Assembly (NCBI RefSeq): GCF_030034735.1 | Contig: NZ_CP125370.1 | Coordinates: 3,410,001-3,474,000 of the forward strand | Direction of reading: 5' to 3' | Origin: Paenibacillus sp. RC334 | Lineage (GTDB): Bacteria > Bacillota > Bacilli > Paenibacillales > Paenibacillaceae | DNA length: 64,000 bases | In this document: one piece after another, positions 1 through 8,052 of the stretch | Position numbering within the stretch: the first letter of the stretch is position 1 | How the letters are laid out: each line of letters begins with the position of its first letter | The notes under the pieces: generated by a model | Databases searched by the model: none | The model's input: only the letters and a program-made list of their open reading frames with translations | Told to the model about the DNA's origin: nothing | Position numbers and translations under genes: made by a program

Positions 1-655
1 TGTAGCTACCGGAGGCATTTCCCAAACGTACCGACCCGAATGCAGCGTTCATATATCCTTCACTCGTCGTGTCCAGACTGCTATGCAGCAGCTCATAATC
101 ATCGCCACCCAGCCACAATAGCAGATCGAGCATATGAATCAAATCATCATAAACCGTCTGTGCCGCAAGTCTCTGATCATATCCAGTCCGATGCTTGATC
201 GCCGCGCATCGGCTGAAACCTCCTGCTTCCTCCAGCCACGCTTTAGCAGCTACATAATGCGGGGCAAAACGTCGGTTAAAGCCGACCGCCAGCAGCACAG
301 CCTGTGCCTCCGCAAACGCGGTCATTTCCAGATTTTGACGCACATCATAGGACAGAGGTTTATCCACATACACCGCAACACCTTTTTCAATACACGCCAT
401 AACCAGATCAAAATGGGCTTCGGTCGCAGCATGTATGAATACAGCCTCCGGCTCCCATGCCAGCATTTCCTTTACATCCGTCGTTCCTCTCGGCAGCCTG
501 TATTGCTCCATAATGGAACTAACCGGCTCCTGCGAACGGTTCATGACTCCTACAATATCTACACCTTCGTGCGCAGTCAGCAGCGGCAAATACACTTTGC
601 GGGCAATACCGCCCAGACCTGCAATAGCCACTCTTGTTTTCGTTTGCTTATTCAT
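1..655 (-). CDS. Gfo/Idh/MocA family oxidoreductase (partial, C-terminus outside window)
   Basis: About 218 codons are visible, reading leftward off the window edge. The N-terminus carries the Rossmann nucleotide-binding motif AGLGGIARK near residue 12, and EKGVAVYVDKPLS near residue 100 is the family's conserved EKP-type loop that contacts NAD(P) and substrate. The ATG at 653-655 is preceded by an AGAGGTGG ribosome-binding site. Members are NAD(P)-dependent dehydrogenases of sugars, inositols or related alcohols; the substrate cannot be read here. The terC gene lies upstream on the same strand but is separated by a terminator, so this is a separate transcription unit. Confidence 0.85.
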   Translation of the reverse strand, partial: MNKQTKTRVAIAGLGGIARKVYLPLLTAHEGVDIVGVMNRSQEPVSSIMEQYRLPRGTTDVKEMLAWEPEAVFIHAATEAHFDLVMACIEKGVAVYVDKPLSYDVRQNLEMTAFAEAQAVLLAVGFNRRFAPHYVAAKAWLEEAGGFSRCAAIKHRTGYDQRLAAQTVYDDLIHMLDLLLWLGGDDYELLHSSLDTTSEGYMNAAFGSVRLGNASGSY

Positions 656-721
656 ATCATACCCACCTCTGATGACTCATTTCTTCTGTTGTCTAGTTTA
701 CATGGAAGTCAGCTGACAAGC

Positions 722-770
722 AAAGAAAAGAGGCTGCCCCGATCCAGTTAGACCTGACGGAACAGCCTCT
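722..770 (-). terminator. Rho-independent terminator after terC
   Basis: Inverted repeat AGAGGCTG (729-736) / CAGCCTCT (763-770). Read on the minus strand, the stem is followed by TTTTCTTTG. It lies just past the terC stop codon and before the oxidoreductase. Confidence 0.65.
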
Positions 771-817
771 ATGCATGAGCCTTCAGCTTCAGCTACGATG
801 ATTTCAGTGTGCTTAAC

Positions 818-1507
818 TTAGGCGTGCAGCGCTTGTTTTCTTGTTTTTTCACTTTTTATTTTTTTAACACGCATTCCAATGGCTACGACCAGAACAACGA
901 CTAGAACTTCAAATCCGTATTTGACGACCCCATTCGTGAACCAATGTGCAATCAGCGGCTCGGCCACTACCATTTTGGCAGCAGTATAGGCCAGTACAGC
1001 AGCTCCAATTGTAATGACCATCGGAAAACGTTCGGTCAGCTTCAAGATAATTGTACTGCCCCATACCATAATCGGAACGGAGATCGCCAGTCCCAAAATA
1101 ACAAGCAACATATTTCCATGAGCTGCTCCTGCAACGGCAAGTACATTGTCGAGCCCCATCATGGTATCGGCAATAATAATGGTACGAATCGCTGCCCACA
1201 TTTGATTGGTTGCAGAGATTTCATGTTTTTTCTCCTCAACCAGCAGCTTGTAAGCAATGTAGATGAGCGCAAGCCCCCCGATTAAACGCAAGCCGTAAAT
1301 TTCCAGTAAGTACGTGACCAGCAAAGTAGCGATAACTCGAATGACAACCGCGCCGACCGTCCCCCAAATAATGACCTTTTTTTGATTGGCCTTCTCGACA
1401 TTACGGGCTGCCAGACCAATCACAATCGCATTGTCACCAGCCAGCACCAAATCAATGATAATGATTGACAATAGTGCGGTTAAAAACTCGATTGACAAAA
1501 AATCCAT
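818..1507 (-). CDS. TerC family integral membrane protein (YkoY/YjbE type)
   Basis: A 229-aa multi-pass membrane protein. The two TerC signature acidic motifs are present: DLVLAGDNAIV (D19, D25, N26) in helix 1 and DTMMGLDNVL (D114, D120, N121) in a central helix. A basic C-terminal tail follows the last helix. TerC homologues in Bacillus are linked to manganese efflux or metalation of exported proteins. That role is supported here by the yybP-ykoY riboswitch in the 5' leader, so Mn2+ export or supply to secreted enzymes is the likely function (inference). It forms a single-gene transcription unit with its own promoter and terminator. Confidence 0.92.
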   Translation of the reverse strand: MDFLSIEFLTALLSIIIIDLVLAGDNAIVIGLAARNVEKANQKKVIIWGTVGAVVIRVIATLLVTYLLEIYGLRLIGGLALIYIAYKLLVEEKKHEISATNQMWAAIRTIIIADTMMGLDNVLAVAGAAHGNMLLVILGLAISVPIMVWGSTIILKLTERFPMVITIGAAVLAYTAAKMVVAEPLIAHWFTNGVVKYGFEVLVVVLVVAIGMRVKKIKSEKTRKQALHA

Positions 1508-1567
1508 ACGTTTCTCCCACCTTCTTTATTTATTTGTTATACTGTACTTAGTTCTGCGCTTTATACT

Positions 1568-1605
1568 AAAAAAGCGCCATTTCACGGAATCCGGAAACGG
1601 CGCTT
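1568..1605 (-). terminator. Second leader terminator of terC
   Basis: Minus-strand hairpin AAGCGCC...GGCGCTT with an inner TTTCCGG/CCGtGAA pairing, followed by TTTTTT. It lies between the riboswitch expression platform and terC, so transcripts must pass two terminators to reach the gene. Confidence 0.75.
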
Positions 1606-1622
1606 GACCCAAATTTAGCATC

Positions 1623-1668
1623 AAAAAAAGACCATTACCCGGATTCCAAAAATCCTGGCAAAGGTCTC
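1623..1668 (-). terminator. Riboswitch expression-platform terminator
   Basis: On the minus strand GACCTTTGCC pairs with GGTAATGGTC and runs into seven T residues. The 5' arm of the hairpin is the 3' strand of the aptamer's closing helix, so ligand binding would compete with terminator formation, giving an ON switch as known for this class. Confidence 0.85.
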
Positions 1669-1756
1669 GCTTACAACATTACGTTGCCAATAAAGCCGGG
1701 GATTTAAAAAATCCCGTAATGACGACTTTACTCGTTGAGCTACTCCCCTTTGGGAA
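1657..1756 (-). ncRNA. yybP-ykoY manganese riboswitch aptamer
   Basis: Minus-strand leader of terC. The class hallmarks are present: AAAGGGGAGTAGC at the 5' side (about 1742-1755), an internal AAAGTCGTCATTACGGG / CCCGGCTTTATTGGCAACG arm, and the 3' strand GAGACCTTTGCC (1657-1668). This class binds Mn2+ and controls TerC-type and Mn exporters, matching the gene downstream. Confidence 0.93.
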
Positions 1757-1772
1757 CTATTCTGTTAGTGGC

Positions 1773-1801
1773 AGTATAGCACACATTATCAGGAATGTGA
1801 A
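1773..1801 (-). promoter_or_regulatory. SigA-type promoter for the terC leader
   Basis: On the minus strand TTCACA, 17 nt spacer, TATACT (-10 at 1773-1778, -35 at 1796-1801). Transcription would start just upstream of the riboswitch aptamer. Confidence 0.8.
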
Positions 1802-1859
1802 CCCTATTTTTTTCTGTATAAGCGACAAGCCGAACAGGGATATTGAAAGAGGTATGTAA

Positions 1860-2477
1860 ATGAAAAAATGGCTACTCGCCGCAGCTTATGTTTCGCTGCT
1901 CTGCATCGCGTTTATCTACAGATATGATTGGCTCGCCTGGGCGAACAAGCAAACCTCATTTCCAGTTCTGCTGCTGCTCGCGTTTCTATTCGCGTTAATT
2001 CCATTTGTGCCTTACAAGCTGATTATCGCTTCCATTGCTTATGCAGCAGGTGCCTGGCAAGGCGCACTTATCTGCTGGCTCGGCACTACATTGGCTGCGT
2101 TGGTGGTTTACGGGGCGGTACTTACCCTCTTCCGTGACAAAGGACGGGCTTATCTGGAGCGAATTCCAGCGTTAGAGCGCTTGAACCGGGTCATGGAGCG
2201 AGAGCCTTTTGCTGCTGTGCTGCTGGCCCGCCTGATTCCGATCATCCCGCAGGCAGCTGTGAATGTATATGCCGGGGTCGCAGGCTTTCCGTTCTGGAGC
2301 TTTATGCTGGGTACGGCGATTGGCAAGCTTCCTGCAATTGCGGTATACGCTTATGCAGGCGGGACTATTGCCGAACGTCCGGTCACTGGTTTGCTCATTT
2401 TGCTGCTGTATACAGCACTGGTGGGCGGTGGCTTTGTGCTTTACCGCAAAAAGATTCAACGTGTTAATAAATCATAG
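1860..2477 (+). CDS. TVP38/TMEM64 (VTT/SNARE-associated, DedA-like) membrane protein
   Basis: A 205-aa polytopic protein. The central segment FAAVLLARLIPIIPQ followed by VNVYAGVAGFPFWSF is the typical VTT signature, with the Arg-Pro and Gly residues placed within re-entrant helices. The family transports lipids or polyprenyl carriers across the membrane, but the exact cargo of this subgroup is not established. The ATG at 1860 has AAGAGG about ten bases upstream. The gene is divergent from terC with a short shared intergenic region. Confidence 0.85.
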   Translation: MKKWLLAAAYVSLLCIAFIYRYDWLAWANKQTSFPVLLLLAFLFALIPFVPYKLIIASIAYAAGAWQGALICWLGTTLAALVVYGAVLTLFRDKGRAYLERIPALERLNRVMEREPFAAVLLARLIPIIPQAAVNVYAGVAGFPFWSFMLGTAIGKLPAIAVYAYAGGTIAERPVTGLLILLLYTALVGGGFVLYRKKIQRVNKS

Positions 2478-2573
2478 CTTCTGTGAGCCTGCCGCTAGAT
2501 CAGTAAGGATGAAGGTTAGCGGTGGCTTTTAGTCCAAAGAAATTTGCAAAGCTGGTTTGTTTCTGTCGTTCCA

Positions 2574-2602
2574 TTGGATTTTGCGAACATGTCGTATATA
2601 AT
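2574..2602 (+). promoter_or_regulatory. SigA-type promoter for msrAB
   Basis: TTGGAT (2574-2579), 17 nt spacer, TATAAT (2597-2602), about 60 bases upstream of the msrAB start codon. Confidence 0.75.
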
Positions 2603-2662
2603 TTAATTGTAAGCTATTTAAATAACAACTAATTGAAACTTTCTCAGAATGGAGTGACAAAT

Positions 2663-3634
2663 ATGAGCACCAACAATCCAAACACCGTGGAGAAGGCAAC
2701 TTTTGCAGGCGGCTGCTTCTGGTGCATGGTTTCCCCCTTCGAGGAGCTACCCGGCATTTTAAAGGTAAGCTCCGGTTACACAGGAGGACATACGGAAAAC
2801 CCGACCTATGAAGAGGTATGTTCCGAAACAACGGGACATGTAGAAGCAGTACAGATTACATTTGATCCGCAAATCTTCCCATATGAAAAATTATTAGAGC
2901 TGTTCTGGCAACAGATTGATCCGACGGATGAAGGTGGACAATTCCACGATAGAGGTTCATCCTACCAAACAGCTATTTTCTATCATAACGAAGAACAACG
3001 AATCAAGGCAGAGGCTTCCAAAAAAGCGCTGGGTGAAAGCGGCCGTTTTGACAAGCCCATTGCTACACCAATTCTGCCTGCGGCAACCGCTCATGAAGCG
3101 GAAGAATATCATCAGGACTATCATAAGAAGAATCCCGCCCATTACAAGCGTTACCGCAAAGGCTCTGGACGTGAAGATTTTATTGAGCAAAATTGGTCGG
3201 GCAAAATAGATAAATCTGATCTTAAAGATCGGCTGACACCTATTCAATACGAAGTAACACAAAAAAACGCGACCGAGCGCCCTTTTCAAAATGAGTTTTG
3301 GGACCATGAGGGTGAAGGGATTTATGTGGACATTGTTTCGGGAGAGCCTTTGTTCAGCTCGCTCGACAAATATGATGCAGGTTGCGGTTGGCCCAGCTTT
3401 ACTCGCCCGCTGCGCAGCTATAACGTCAAAGAAAAAAACGACCTCAGCCACTTTATGATTCGTACCGAGGTCCGTAGTCGCGAAGCGGATTCCCATTTGG
3501 GACACGTATTTGATGATGGCCCAGGTCCTGATGGCCTGCGCTATTGTATTAATTCCGCTGCGCTCCGTTTTGTGCCTCAAGAAGACTTGGAACGTGAAGG
3601 CTATGGAGCCTATAAGTCATTATTTGAAAAGTAA
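2663..3634 (+). CDS. msrAB: Bifunctional peptide methionine sulfoxide reductase MsrA/MsrB
   Basis: A 323-aa cytoplasmic fusion with MsrA first. GGCFWCM at 16-22 contains the catalytic Cys18 for methionine-S-sulfoxide. The MsrB domain begins near residue 185: [27 protein letters not shown] and [11 protein letters not shown], with catalytic Cys295 for the R-sulfoxide. Where zinc-binding MsrB proteins carry CxxC, this one has DIVSGEPLF, so it is the zinc-free type. The start is the ATG at 2663, eight bases past a GGAG; an in-frame codon 30 bases upstream lacks a ribosome-binding site. Role: repair of oxidised methionine in proteins. Confidence 0.96.
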   Translation: MSTNNPNTVEKATFAGGCFWCMVSPFEELPGILKVSSGYTGGHTENPTYEEVCSETTGHVEAVQITFDPQIFPYEKLLELFWQQIDPTDEGGQFHDRGSSYQTAIFYHNEEQRIKAEASKKALGESGRFDKPIATPILPAATAHEAEEYHQDYHKKNPAHYKRYRKGSGREDFIEQNWSGKIDKSDLKDRLTPIQYEVTQKNATERPFQNEFWDHEGEGIYVDIVSGEPLFSSLDKYDAGCGWPSFTRPLRSYNVKEKNDLSHFMIRTEVRSREADSHLGHVFDDGPGPDGLRYCINSAALRFVPQEDLEREGYGAYKSLFEK

Positions 3635-3656
3635 GTAGACTTCAAAAATATTTTAG

Positions 3657-3705
3657 ACTGGCCCAGAAATCATCTTTCGCAGATGGCTCCGGGTCAGCTT
3701 TTTTT
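3657..3705 (+). terminator. Terminator after msrAB
   Basis: CTGGCCC / GGGTCAG stem with a 20-odd-base loop, followed by CTTTTTTT. It lies 20 bases past the msrAB stop and separates it from the convergent amj gene. Confidence 0.85.
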
Positions 3706-3734
3706 GAATTAAACTGGTGAATTCAGTTTCCGGC

Positions 3735-4547
3735 TCAGTCCATAATCCATCCAAGCCAGATTGCGAGCGGCACCAATAGCAATTGTGCAAGCAAGGTACC
3801 TCCCAGACGCGAAATGATCATCCAGCCGTACATACTGTTCATACGATTTAAGGGCAGCTCCCCGCGCAGCGTTTTTTCAGACAATACCGCCAATCTGGGA
3901 TCAATTAGCAAAGTTAGCAGTACCGTTGCCATACCATTGATTAGACCCGATGACATAGACATTGCTGTACCCTGAGCGGGCCACAGGAATGATGCATATA
4001 AAGCAGACACCACTCCAGTCGTATATATCGCGGTCACAATCATATTCAGGGTAATCAGACGCTTTGGGATCGCTCCCTTGAACAGCGAGGTGAGCATGGA
4101 CCAGGTTGGACGCTTCATGTAGTAGCCTGCATGCTTCCAGTGGTTGCGCACCATTAAATGACGCACCAATGCCGGAATAGACCCGGTATGCTCCAGATGC
4201 ACAATCCATCTGGCGGACATGCGTACCACTGTCGGATACAAAATTATAGCGATCATGGTTCCAACGGTTGCTGCCAGTAGGACCCCATGCATATACAGCT
4301 CCAGTCTAACATCAGCCCCACTCGCTCGCACGGCGGCCTTAGCCTGATCGACCATACCTCCGAGTAAAGGTCCCTGCGCCATATTAGAGGTGCGTGAAAC
4401 CAACAGCAGCATACTTGCAACGGTTAAAGCCAATCCAATCCGACGCGCTCGCAAACCGCCAAGCCGGAGGGCATAGGACAAGCTATCTGTAGTATGTATG
4501 ATGATGGTTAGCATAAAGACGAAACCCCAGGCAAGCAAATGCCCCAC
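3735..4547 (-). CDS. amj: Lipid II flippase Amj family
   Basis: A 270-aa polytopic membrane protein recognised as Amj (YdaH, DUF2837). It has an N-terminal helix with HTTDSLSYALRLGGLRARR and the conserved LLVSRTSNMAQGPLLGGMVD segment around residues 48-67. In B. subtilis, Amj is the alternate lipid II flippase that backs up MurJ under envelope stress and is controlled by SigM. Nothing in the short upstream region lets me confirm such control here. It converges on msrAB with a terminator between them. Confidence 0.88.
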   Translation of the reverse strand: MGHLLAWGFVFMLTIIIHTTDSLSYALRLGGLRARRIGLALTVASMLLLVSRTSNMAQGPLLGGMVDQAKAAVRASGADVRLELYMHGVLLAATVGTMIAIILYPTVVRMSARWIVHLEHTGSIPALVRHLMVRNHWKHAGYYMKRPTWSMLTSLFKGAIPKRLITLNMIVTAIYTTGVVSALYASFLWPAQGTAMSMSSGLINGMATVLLTLLIDPRLAVLSEKTLRGELPLNRMNSMYGWMIISRLGGTLLAQLLLVPLAIWLGWIMD

Positions 4548-4715
4548 TCCTTTTCATATTTAAATCCTGAGCATGTAAGACCCTGACATTCTGTACACCA
4601 TTATACGCTTTTTCTCAAAATACATTTTACAATATATTCATTTCTTGCTTTCCGTTTATTTAAGCGGACAGCGGGTAATACATAATACATCATCTGCTAT
4701 AGGGAGTGATTAGCT

Positions 4716-5001
4716 GTCCCTTGGACCAAACATGATTATCCCCCATCTATGAAAAATCTGGAGCCTCGTGTGCGGGAAAGGCAATCATTCCGCTTCTTAC
4801 GGATCTCAGGAGCCTATTCATGTCGTGCCACATGAGGATGGCTGGGCTATTAAGGAAGAAGGACATGACAAGTCTGCTTCAACCTTTAAGCACAAAAATA
4901 AAGCGGTGGACGAGGCTCGAAAATGAGTAGACCGCCAGCAGATTTCGGCGATTATTTATGACCGGAGCGGACGTATTCATTCTACTTTGAAGCCTTCCTG
5001 A
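4716..5001 (+). pseudogene. Decayed DUF2188-type small protein gene
   Basis: The reading frame opens with PWTKHDYPPSMKNLEPRVRE (from 4719), the start of a ChaB/DUF2188-type protein common in Paenibacillus, but the ATG position is occupied by GTC. A ribosome-binding site AGGGAG (4701-4706) is still present. After a deletion and frame change near 4778 the C-terminal part resumes as PIHVVPHEDGWAIKEEGHDK. An in-frame TGA at 4924-4926 then splits ARK from QQISAIIYDRSGRIHSTL. There are thus three independent lesions: start codon, internal deletion and nonsense. DUF2188 proteins are small, of unknown function, and often stress- or sporulation-related. Confidence 0.75.
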
Positions 5002-5019
5002 CAAAGCCTGGATACAGCG

Positions 5020-5065
5020 AAAGGGTGTCACGTAGGAAGATTTCTCTCCTGACGTAACACCCTTT
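5020..5065 (-). terminator. Inverted repeat, probable terminator of yitT
   Basis: AAAGGGTGTcACGT (5020-5033) pairs with ACGTaACACCCTTT (5052-5065), a 13-bp stem immediately past the yitT stop. The T tract is short on both strands, so it may act as a weak bidirectional terminator between yitT and the DUF2188 remnant. Confidence 0.6.
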
Positions 5066-5067
5066 CC

Positions 5068-5772
5068 TTATTGACGAAGGCTGTGGACGACCGGCACTGT
5101 TTTGGCAACTACCTTTGGGGCTGGAATAGCCGCAGGCAGCACCTTTTTCACAGGTCGGTGTAGTTGGAACGTTGTCGTCCATGTAATTATTTTTCCGGCG
5201 AGCCACACAGCCAGTATGGTAAACATTGTTTCCTTCACAGGCAGATACAACAGCGATAATCCCAATACAATAATGTCACTGACGATAAACACGTTACCGA
5301 TTTTCCATCCGCGCCACTCGCTGATCAGCAGGGACAAAATATCATCGCCCCCGGTTGCTCCACCGAATCGCAGTACGATTCCGGCACCCAAGCCTGTAAG
5401 CACTCCGCAAAGCAGAGCCGCTACCAGCAAGTTGCCGTGCAGATCTATAACCAGCGTCGAATACTTTTCAAATCCTGCATAAAACAGGGAAAAGGCGACC
5501 GCCCCGATCAATGCCAGCAGCATGAATCTTTTGCCCTTCAGTACCCAGGCCAGCAATATGACAGGGATATCAAGCAGTAGCATACTCCAAGCCGGAGACA
5601 CGCCAAATGCGTAATGTCCCAGCAGGGCCAAGCCTGCAAATCCGCCTTCTGACAAATGATTTTGAGCATTGATGTGATAATACGTAAAAGCTAAAATGCA
5701 TGTTCCGAGCAGCATGACAGCAATCTGCCTTAATGCTCCATTGTTCACGATAGATTCGTAAGTTTTCCTCAT
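5068..5772 (-). CDS. YitT family membrane protein
   Basis: A 234-aa protein with about five hydrophobic helices and the YitT/DUF161 signature RFGGATGGDDILSLLIS around residues 130-146. The family's usual C-terminal DUF2179 domain is replaced by a short Pro/Val-rich tail, so this is the short, membrane-only form. Function of the family is unknown. I chose the ATG at 5770-5772 because GAGGGAG lies just upstream; the frame stays open 45 bases further without a ribosome-binding site. The leader is structured (see 5773-5959). Confidence 0.85.
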   Translation of the reverse strand: MRKTYESIVNNGALRQIAVMLLGTCILAFTYYHINAQNHLSEGGFAGLALLGHYAFGVSPAWSMLLLDIPVILLAWVLKGKRFMLLALIGAVAFSLFYAGFEKYSTLVIDLHGNLLVAALLCGVLTGLGAGIVLRFGGATGGDDILSLLISEWRGWKIGNVFIVSDIIVLGLSLLYLPVKETMFTILAVWLAGKIITWTTTFQLHRPVKKVLPAAIPAPKVVAKTVPVVHSLRQ

Positions 5773-5959
5773 ACAGGCTCCCTCGGTTTCTCGTAAGTTT
5801 GATGTGGATGAACCCACTCTTACGGAAGCTACCGGGTAAGTTGTGCCTGGAGGACTTGGTCCTTCGCATATACAATCCCCTCTTCCGCAGAGTTGGCTTT
5901 CGCAACTTGACGTTACTCCGCGGAAAAGCTAAGTATAAGACAGATCAAATCGTTTCCAA
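5773..5959 (-). promoter_or_regulatory. Promoter and structured leader of yitT
   Basis: On the minus strand TTGGAA (5954-5959), 16 nt, TATACT (5932-5937). The transcript would begin with a strong hairpin: TTCCGC...GCGGAA closes 5883-5925, with a nested AGTTG/CAACT. Smaller hairpins follow (AGGACCAAGTCCT and GTGGGTTCATCCAC) before the yitT ribosome-binding site. I do not recognise a known riboswitch class. Regulation by this leader is an inference from length and structure. Confidence 0.5.
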
Positions 5960-6256
5960 ATCGTCCTTTGGGGAAGTATCCTTCGGGGACACATGGTATC
6001 CTGATCCTTTCTTTTGTGGAATAAAACTCCGACATTTCTGTGGTACATGTAATTCTATTATTTATTATACCACACCTTACCACCTGCTAAACAGCTTGCT
6101 TTTTATGCCGCACCATATTTTTATTTTATGCGTGAGCATGCTTTATTGTATGTGCGAATAACGGCATTATACCGAAGGTTTGGCGGATGCACATACAATG
6201 TACTTATAGCATGGTTAATGTACTTATGGCATGGTTTATGCAGGTTTTCAGTGATA
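5960..6256. other. Intergenic spacer with a 20-bp tandem repeat
   Basis: AT-rich, no convincing gene. It contains two back-to-back copies of AATGTACTTATrGCATGGTT (6197-6216 and 6217-6236, one mismatch) near the end of the downstream transporter gene. A shorter repeat, TCCTTyGGGGA, occurs twice at about 5962-5988. No function can be assigned. Confidence 0.6.
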
Positions 6257-7171
6257 CTACCCGGCTAATTTGGCTGTTCTGCGTTGGTTGGCCATAAACA
6301 CCCCTCCGAGTATAAGGAGCAGCCCGGTCAGAACGTTCCAGCCGATGTGTTCATTCAGAAGCAAAAAGCCCCATACAATAGCGCTCACCGGTACAAAATA
6401 AGTCACCGAGGAGGCAAATTCCGGACTTCCCCGCAAAATCATATAATTGAACAATATATACGCTACTCCCGATCCCAAAACCCCCAGCCCTATAAGGGAA
6501 CCCAACACACCAGGGATGAAGACGACCGACAGATCAGGTCGATCCACCATTGCCGTCATGATGCCGCCCCCTGCCGCCGCACCCAATAGTGTCGCAAAGG
6601 TTGCCTGATACATCGACAGATTGGATAAAAACCGCTTGGACAACTGCGTTCCGAAGCCATAGCAGAGAGTCGCAAGCAGCATACATCCAAAGCCGACGGG
6701 GTCGACAGAAATAATGGATACAGGATTAATACCCAGTAAAATAACGATTCCTACAAAAGCGAGGCCCATTCCAAACCACTGCATTCGATAAAAGATAGCT
6801 CTGAAAAAGACAATTCCGACCAACATGGTCCAGATTGGCGTGGTGGCATTCAATACGGAAGCCATGCTGCTAGCAATTCTGGTCTCGCTAAAACTAATCA
6901 AGGCCCATGGCAAAACCATGTTCACTAGAGCTACGAGAATAACCGATTTCCATGGAATACTTCTGAATTCAAATGGCTTGCGCATAAGTAGCATCAACAA
7001 AACAATAAAAATGAGGCCAAAGCCGGAACGAAGAAATACAATAGTCCAAGGCCCTACGTGATGGAGCAATAACACCTTGATAAACAAAAATGATCCGCCC
7101 CAAATGAGGCTTAGCAGCAATAGCACCGCATATAACGAGCGTGACAATATGTATACCTTCTTTCTTTCCAA
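6257..7171 (-). CDS. EamA/DMT superfamily transporter
   Basis: A 304-aa protein with ten predicted transmembrane helices arranged as two EamA repeats. The first repeat opens with SLIWGGSFLFIKVLL, the classical EamA start. PWALISFSETRIASSMASVLNATTP is the conserved end of repeat 1, and repeat 2 runs to the C-terminus (SAIVWGFLLLNEHIGW). The family exports amino acids, metabolites or drugs; the cargo is not predictable here. It is divergent from the gene at 7285. Confidence 0.9.
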   Translation of the reverse strand: MERKKVYILSRSLYAVLLLLSLIWGGSFLFIKVLLLHHVGPWTIVFLRSGFGLIFIVLLMLLMRKPFEFRSIPWKSVILVALVNMVLPWALISFSETRIASSMASVLNATTPIWTMLVGIVFFRAIFYRMQWFGMGLAFVGIVILLGINPVSIISVDPVGFGCMLLATLCYGFGTQLSKRFLSNLSMYQATFATLLGAAAGGGIMTAMVDRPDLSVVFIPGVLGSLIGLGVLGSGVAYILFNYMILRGSPEFASSVTYFVPVSAIVWGFLLLNEHIGWNVLTGLLLILGGVFMANQRRTAKLAG

Positions 7172-7223
7172 TAATTGATGATTGCTTTGGCAAAGGAATA
7201 ATTTCTATGATGAAGTATAAAAA

Positions 7224-7252
7224 GAACATTTGTTCTGTATGCTGATTATAAT
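7224..7252 (+). promoter_or_regulatory. LexA-like box and promoter upstream of the 7285 gene
   Basis: GAACATTTGTTC (7224-7235) matches the Gram-positive LexA/DinR operator core GAAC-N4-GTTC exactly. A TATAAT -10 box follows at 7247-7252, so the operator covers the -35 position of a promoter reading into the 135-aa protein. Repression by LexA is inferred. Confidence 0.65.
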
Positions 7253-7284
7253 TGTATTCCTGCTATGAGTAAAGGAGATTTCTT

Positions 7285-7692
7285 ATGAAAAAGATACTGG
7301 ACAACAAGAATAAGGCCCCACTGCCTTCCGAGGAAGACGCAGGGCTGATCAAAACTTGTGTACTTCTGACCCTCGTGCTGGATGTGCTGGAGCGGGACAT
7401 TCGCATTCTGAATGCCTCTGCCTTAAAAATGCCCGATCTGTACGTTCGCAGCCTGACCGGGGTGCAACAGCGTGTAGCTGTTCAATTGGCGGAGACAAAG
7501 GCGCGAATGAAAAGGCAAGGAGTTAAAATATACAACGAAACCCGGAATCACGAAGGCGTGGAGGTTCTGTATGTATGCCGTGGCTACCAAAAGCGGTTTT
7601 TCATGCTTTCCTCCTTTGCACGCAGCGAGGTTCGACGAGAATTGGGACATTATTTAGGAATTGATGTGACCCAAAGCCACTCGACTGTGTAG
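7285..7692 (+). CDS. Conserved hypothetical protein, putative SOS gene
   Basis: A 135-aa soluble protein that I do not recognise. It starts at an ATG nine bases after AAAGGAG. Visible features are an acidic/basic N-terminus, an alpha-helical region LIKTCVLLTLVLDVLERDI at 22-40, a basic central stretch (AETKARMKRQGVKIYNE), a Cys at about 97 within VLYVCRGYQKRFF, and a Ser/Arg-rich helix SSFARSEVRRELGHYLGI near the end. No signal peptide or transmembrane segment is seen. The LexA-like box in its promoter suggests induction by DNA damage. Codon use and an ideal ribosome-binding site support a real gene. Confidence 0.75.
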   Translation: MKKILDNKNKAPLPSEEDAGLIKTCVLLTLVLDVLERDIRILNASALKMPDLYVRSLTGVQQRVAVQLAETKARMKRQGVKIYNETRNHEGVEVLYVCRGYQKRFFMLSSFARSEVRRELGHYLGIDVTQSHSTV

Positions 7693-7698
7693 TCTCGT

Positions 7699-8052
7699 TT
7701 ACAATCCTTGTACGATGCGTTTTCCGCGTACCGTTGCTTGTACGAGCACCTCTTTCTCGTCTATTGTTAGCAACTGTCTTCCGCGCATTAGCACACGCCC
7801 ATTCACAATGGTCGTATCAACATCCGCGCCGTTTACACTGTAAGCAAGCAGTGACTCTATCTGGTGTATTGGCTGTAAATGCGGCTTTTGCATATCTATC
7901 AGAATGATATCTGCCTTTTTCCCCACCTCAAGTGTGCTGGTTTCGTGCTCAAGGTTTAGCAGCTTGGCTCCATTGACTGTAGCCATTTGCAGCGCCTGCG
8001 CAGCAGTAAAAGCAGCTGGATTGCCTGTGCTTAGCTTTTGCAGCCATGTCGC
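7699..8052 (-). pseudogene. C-terminal remnant of an amidohydrolase (MtaD/guanine deaminase type)
   Basis: About 115 codons of the C-terminal part survive: ATWLQKLSTGNPAAFTAAQ, then MATVNGAKLLNLEHETSTLEVGKKADIILIDM and VNGRVLMRGRQLLT. These are the closing helix and beta-sandwich of 5-methylthioadenosine/S-adenosylhomocysteine deaminase-like amidohydrolases. The metal-binding N-terminal three quarters are missing. The break at about 8052 abuts the end of the MerR-methyltransferase remnant on the same strand, so one deletion probably removed both the methyltransferase C-terminus and the amidohydrolase N-terminus. Confidence 0.8.

Noticed and set aside
818-1285. Several open frames opposite or overlapping terC
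   Set aside because: Shadow frames of a strongly supported membrane protein gene.
5570-5905. Minus-strand open frame covering the yitT leader and the start of yitT
   Set aside because: It overlaps the clear YitT coding region in another frame, has no recognisable family, and its composition fits structured RNA better.
5773-5959. T-box or known riboswitch in the yitT leader
   Set aside because: No T-box sequence (AGGGTGG...) and none of the conserved cores of the riboswitch classes I know.
6197-6236. Two 20-bp direct repeats as a possible CRISPR or iteron
   Set aside because: Only two adjacent copies without spacers and no cas or rep gene nearby; recorded as a small tandem repeat only.
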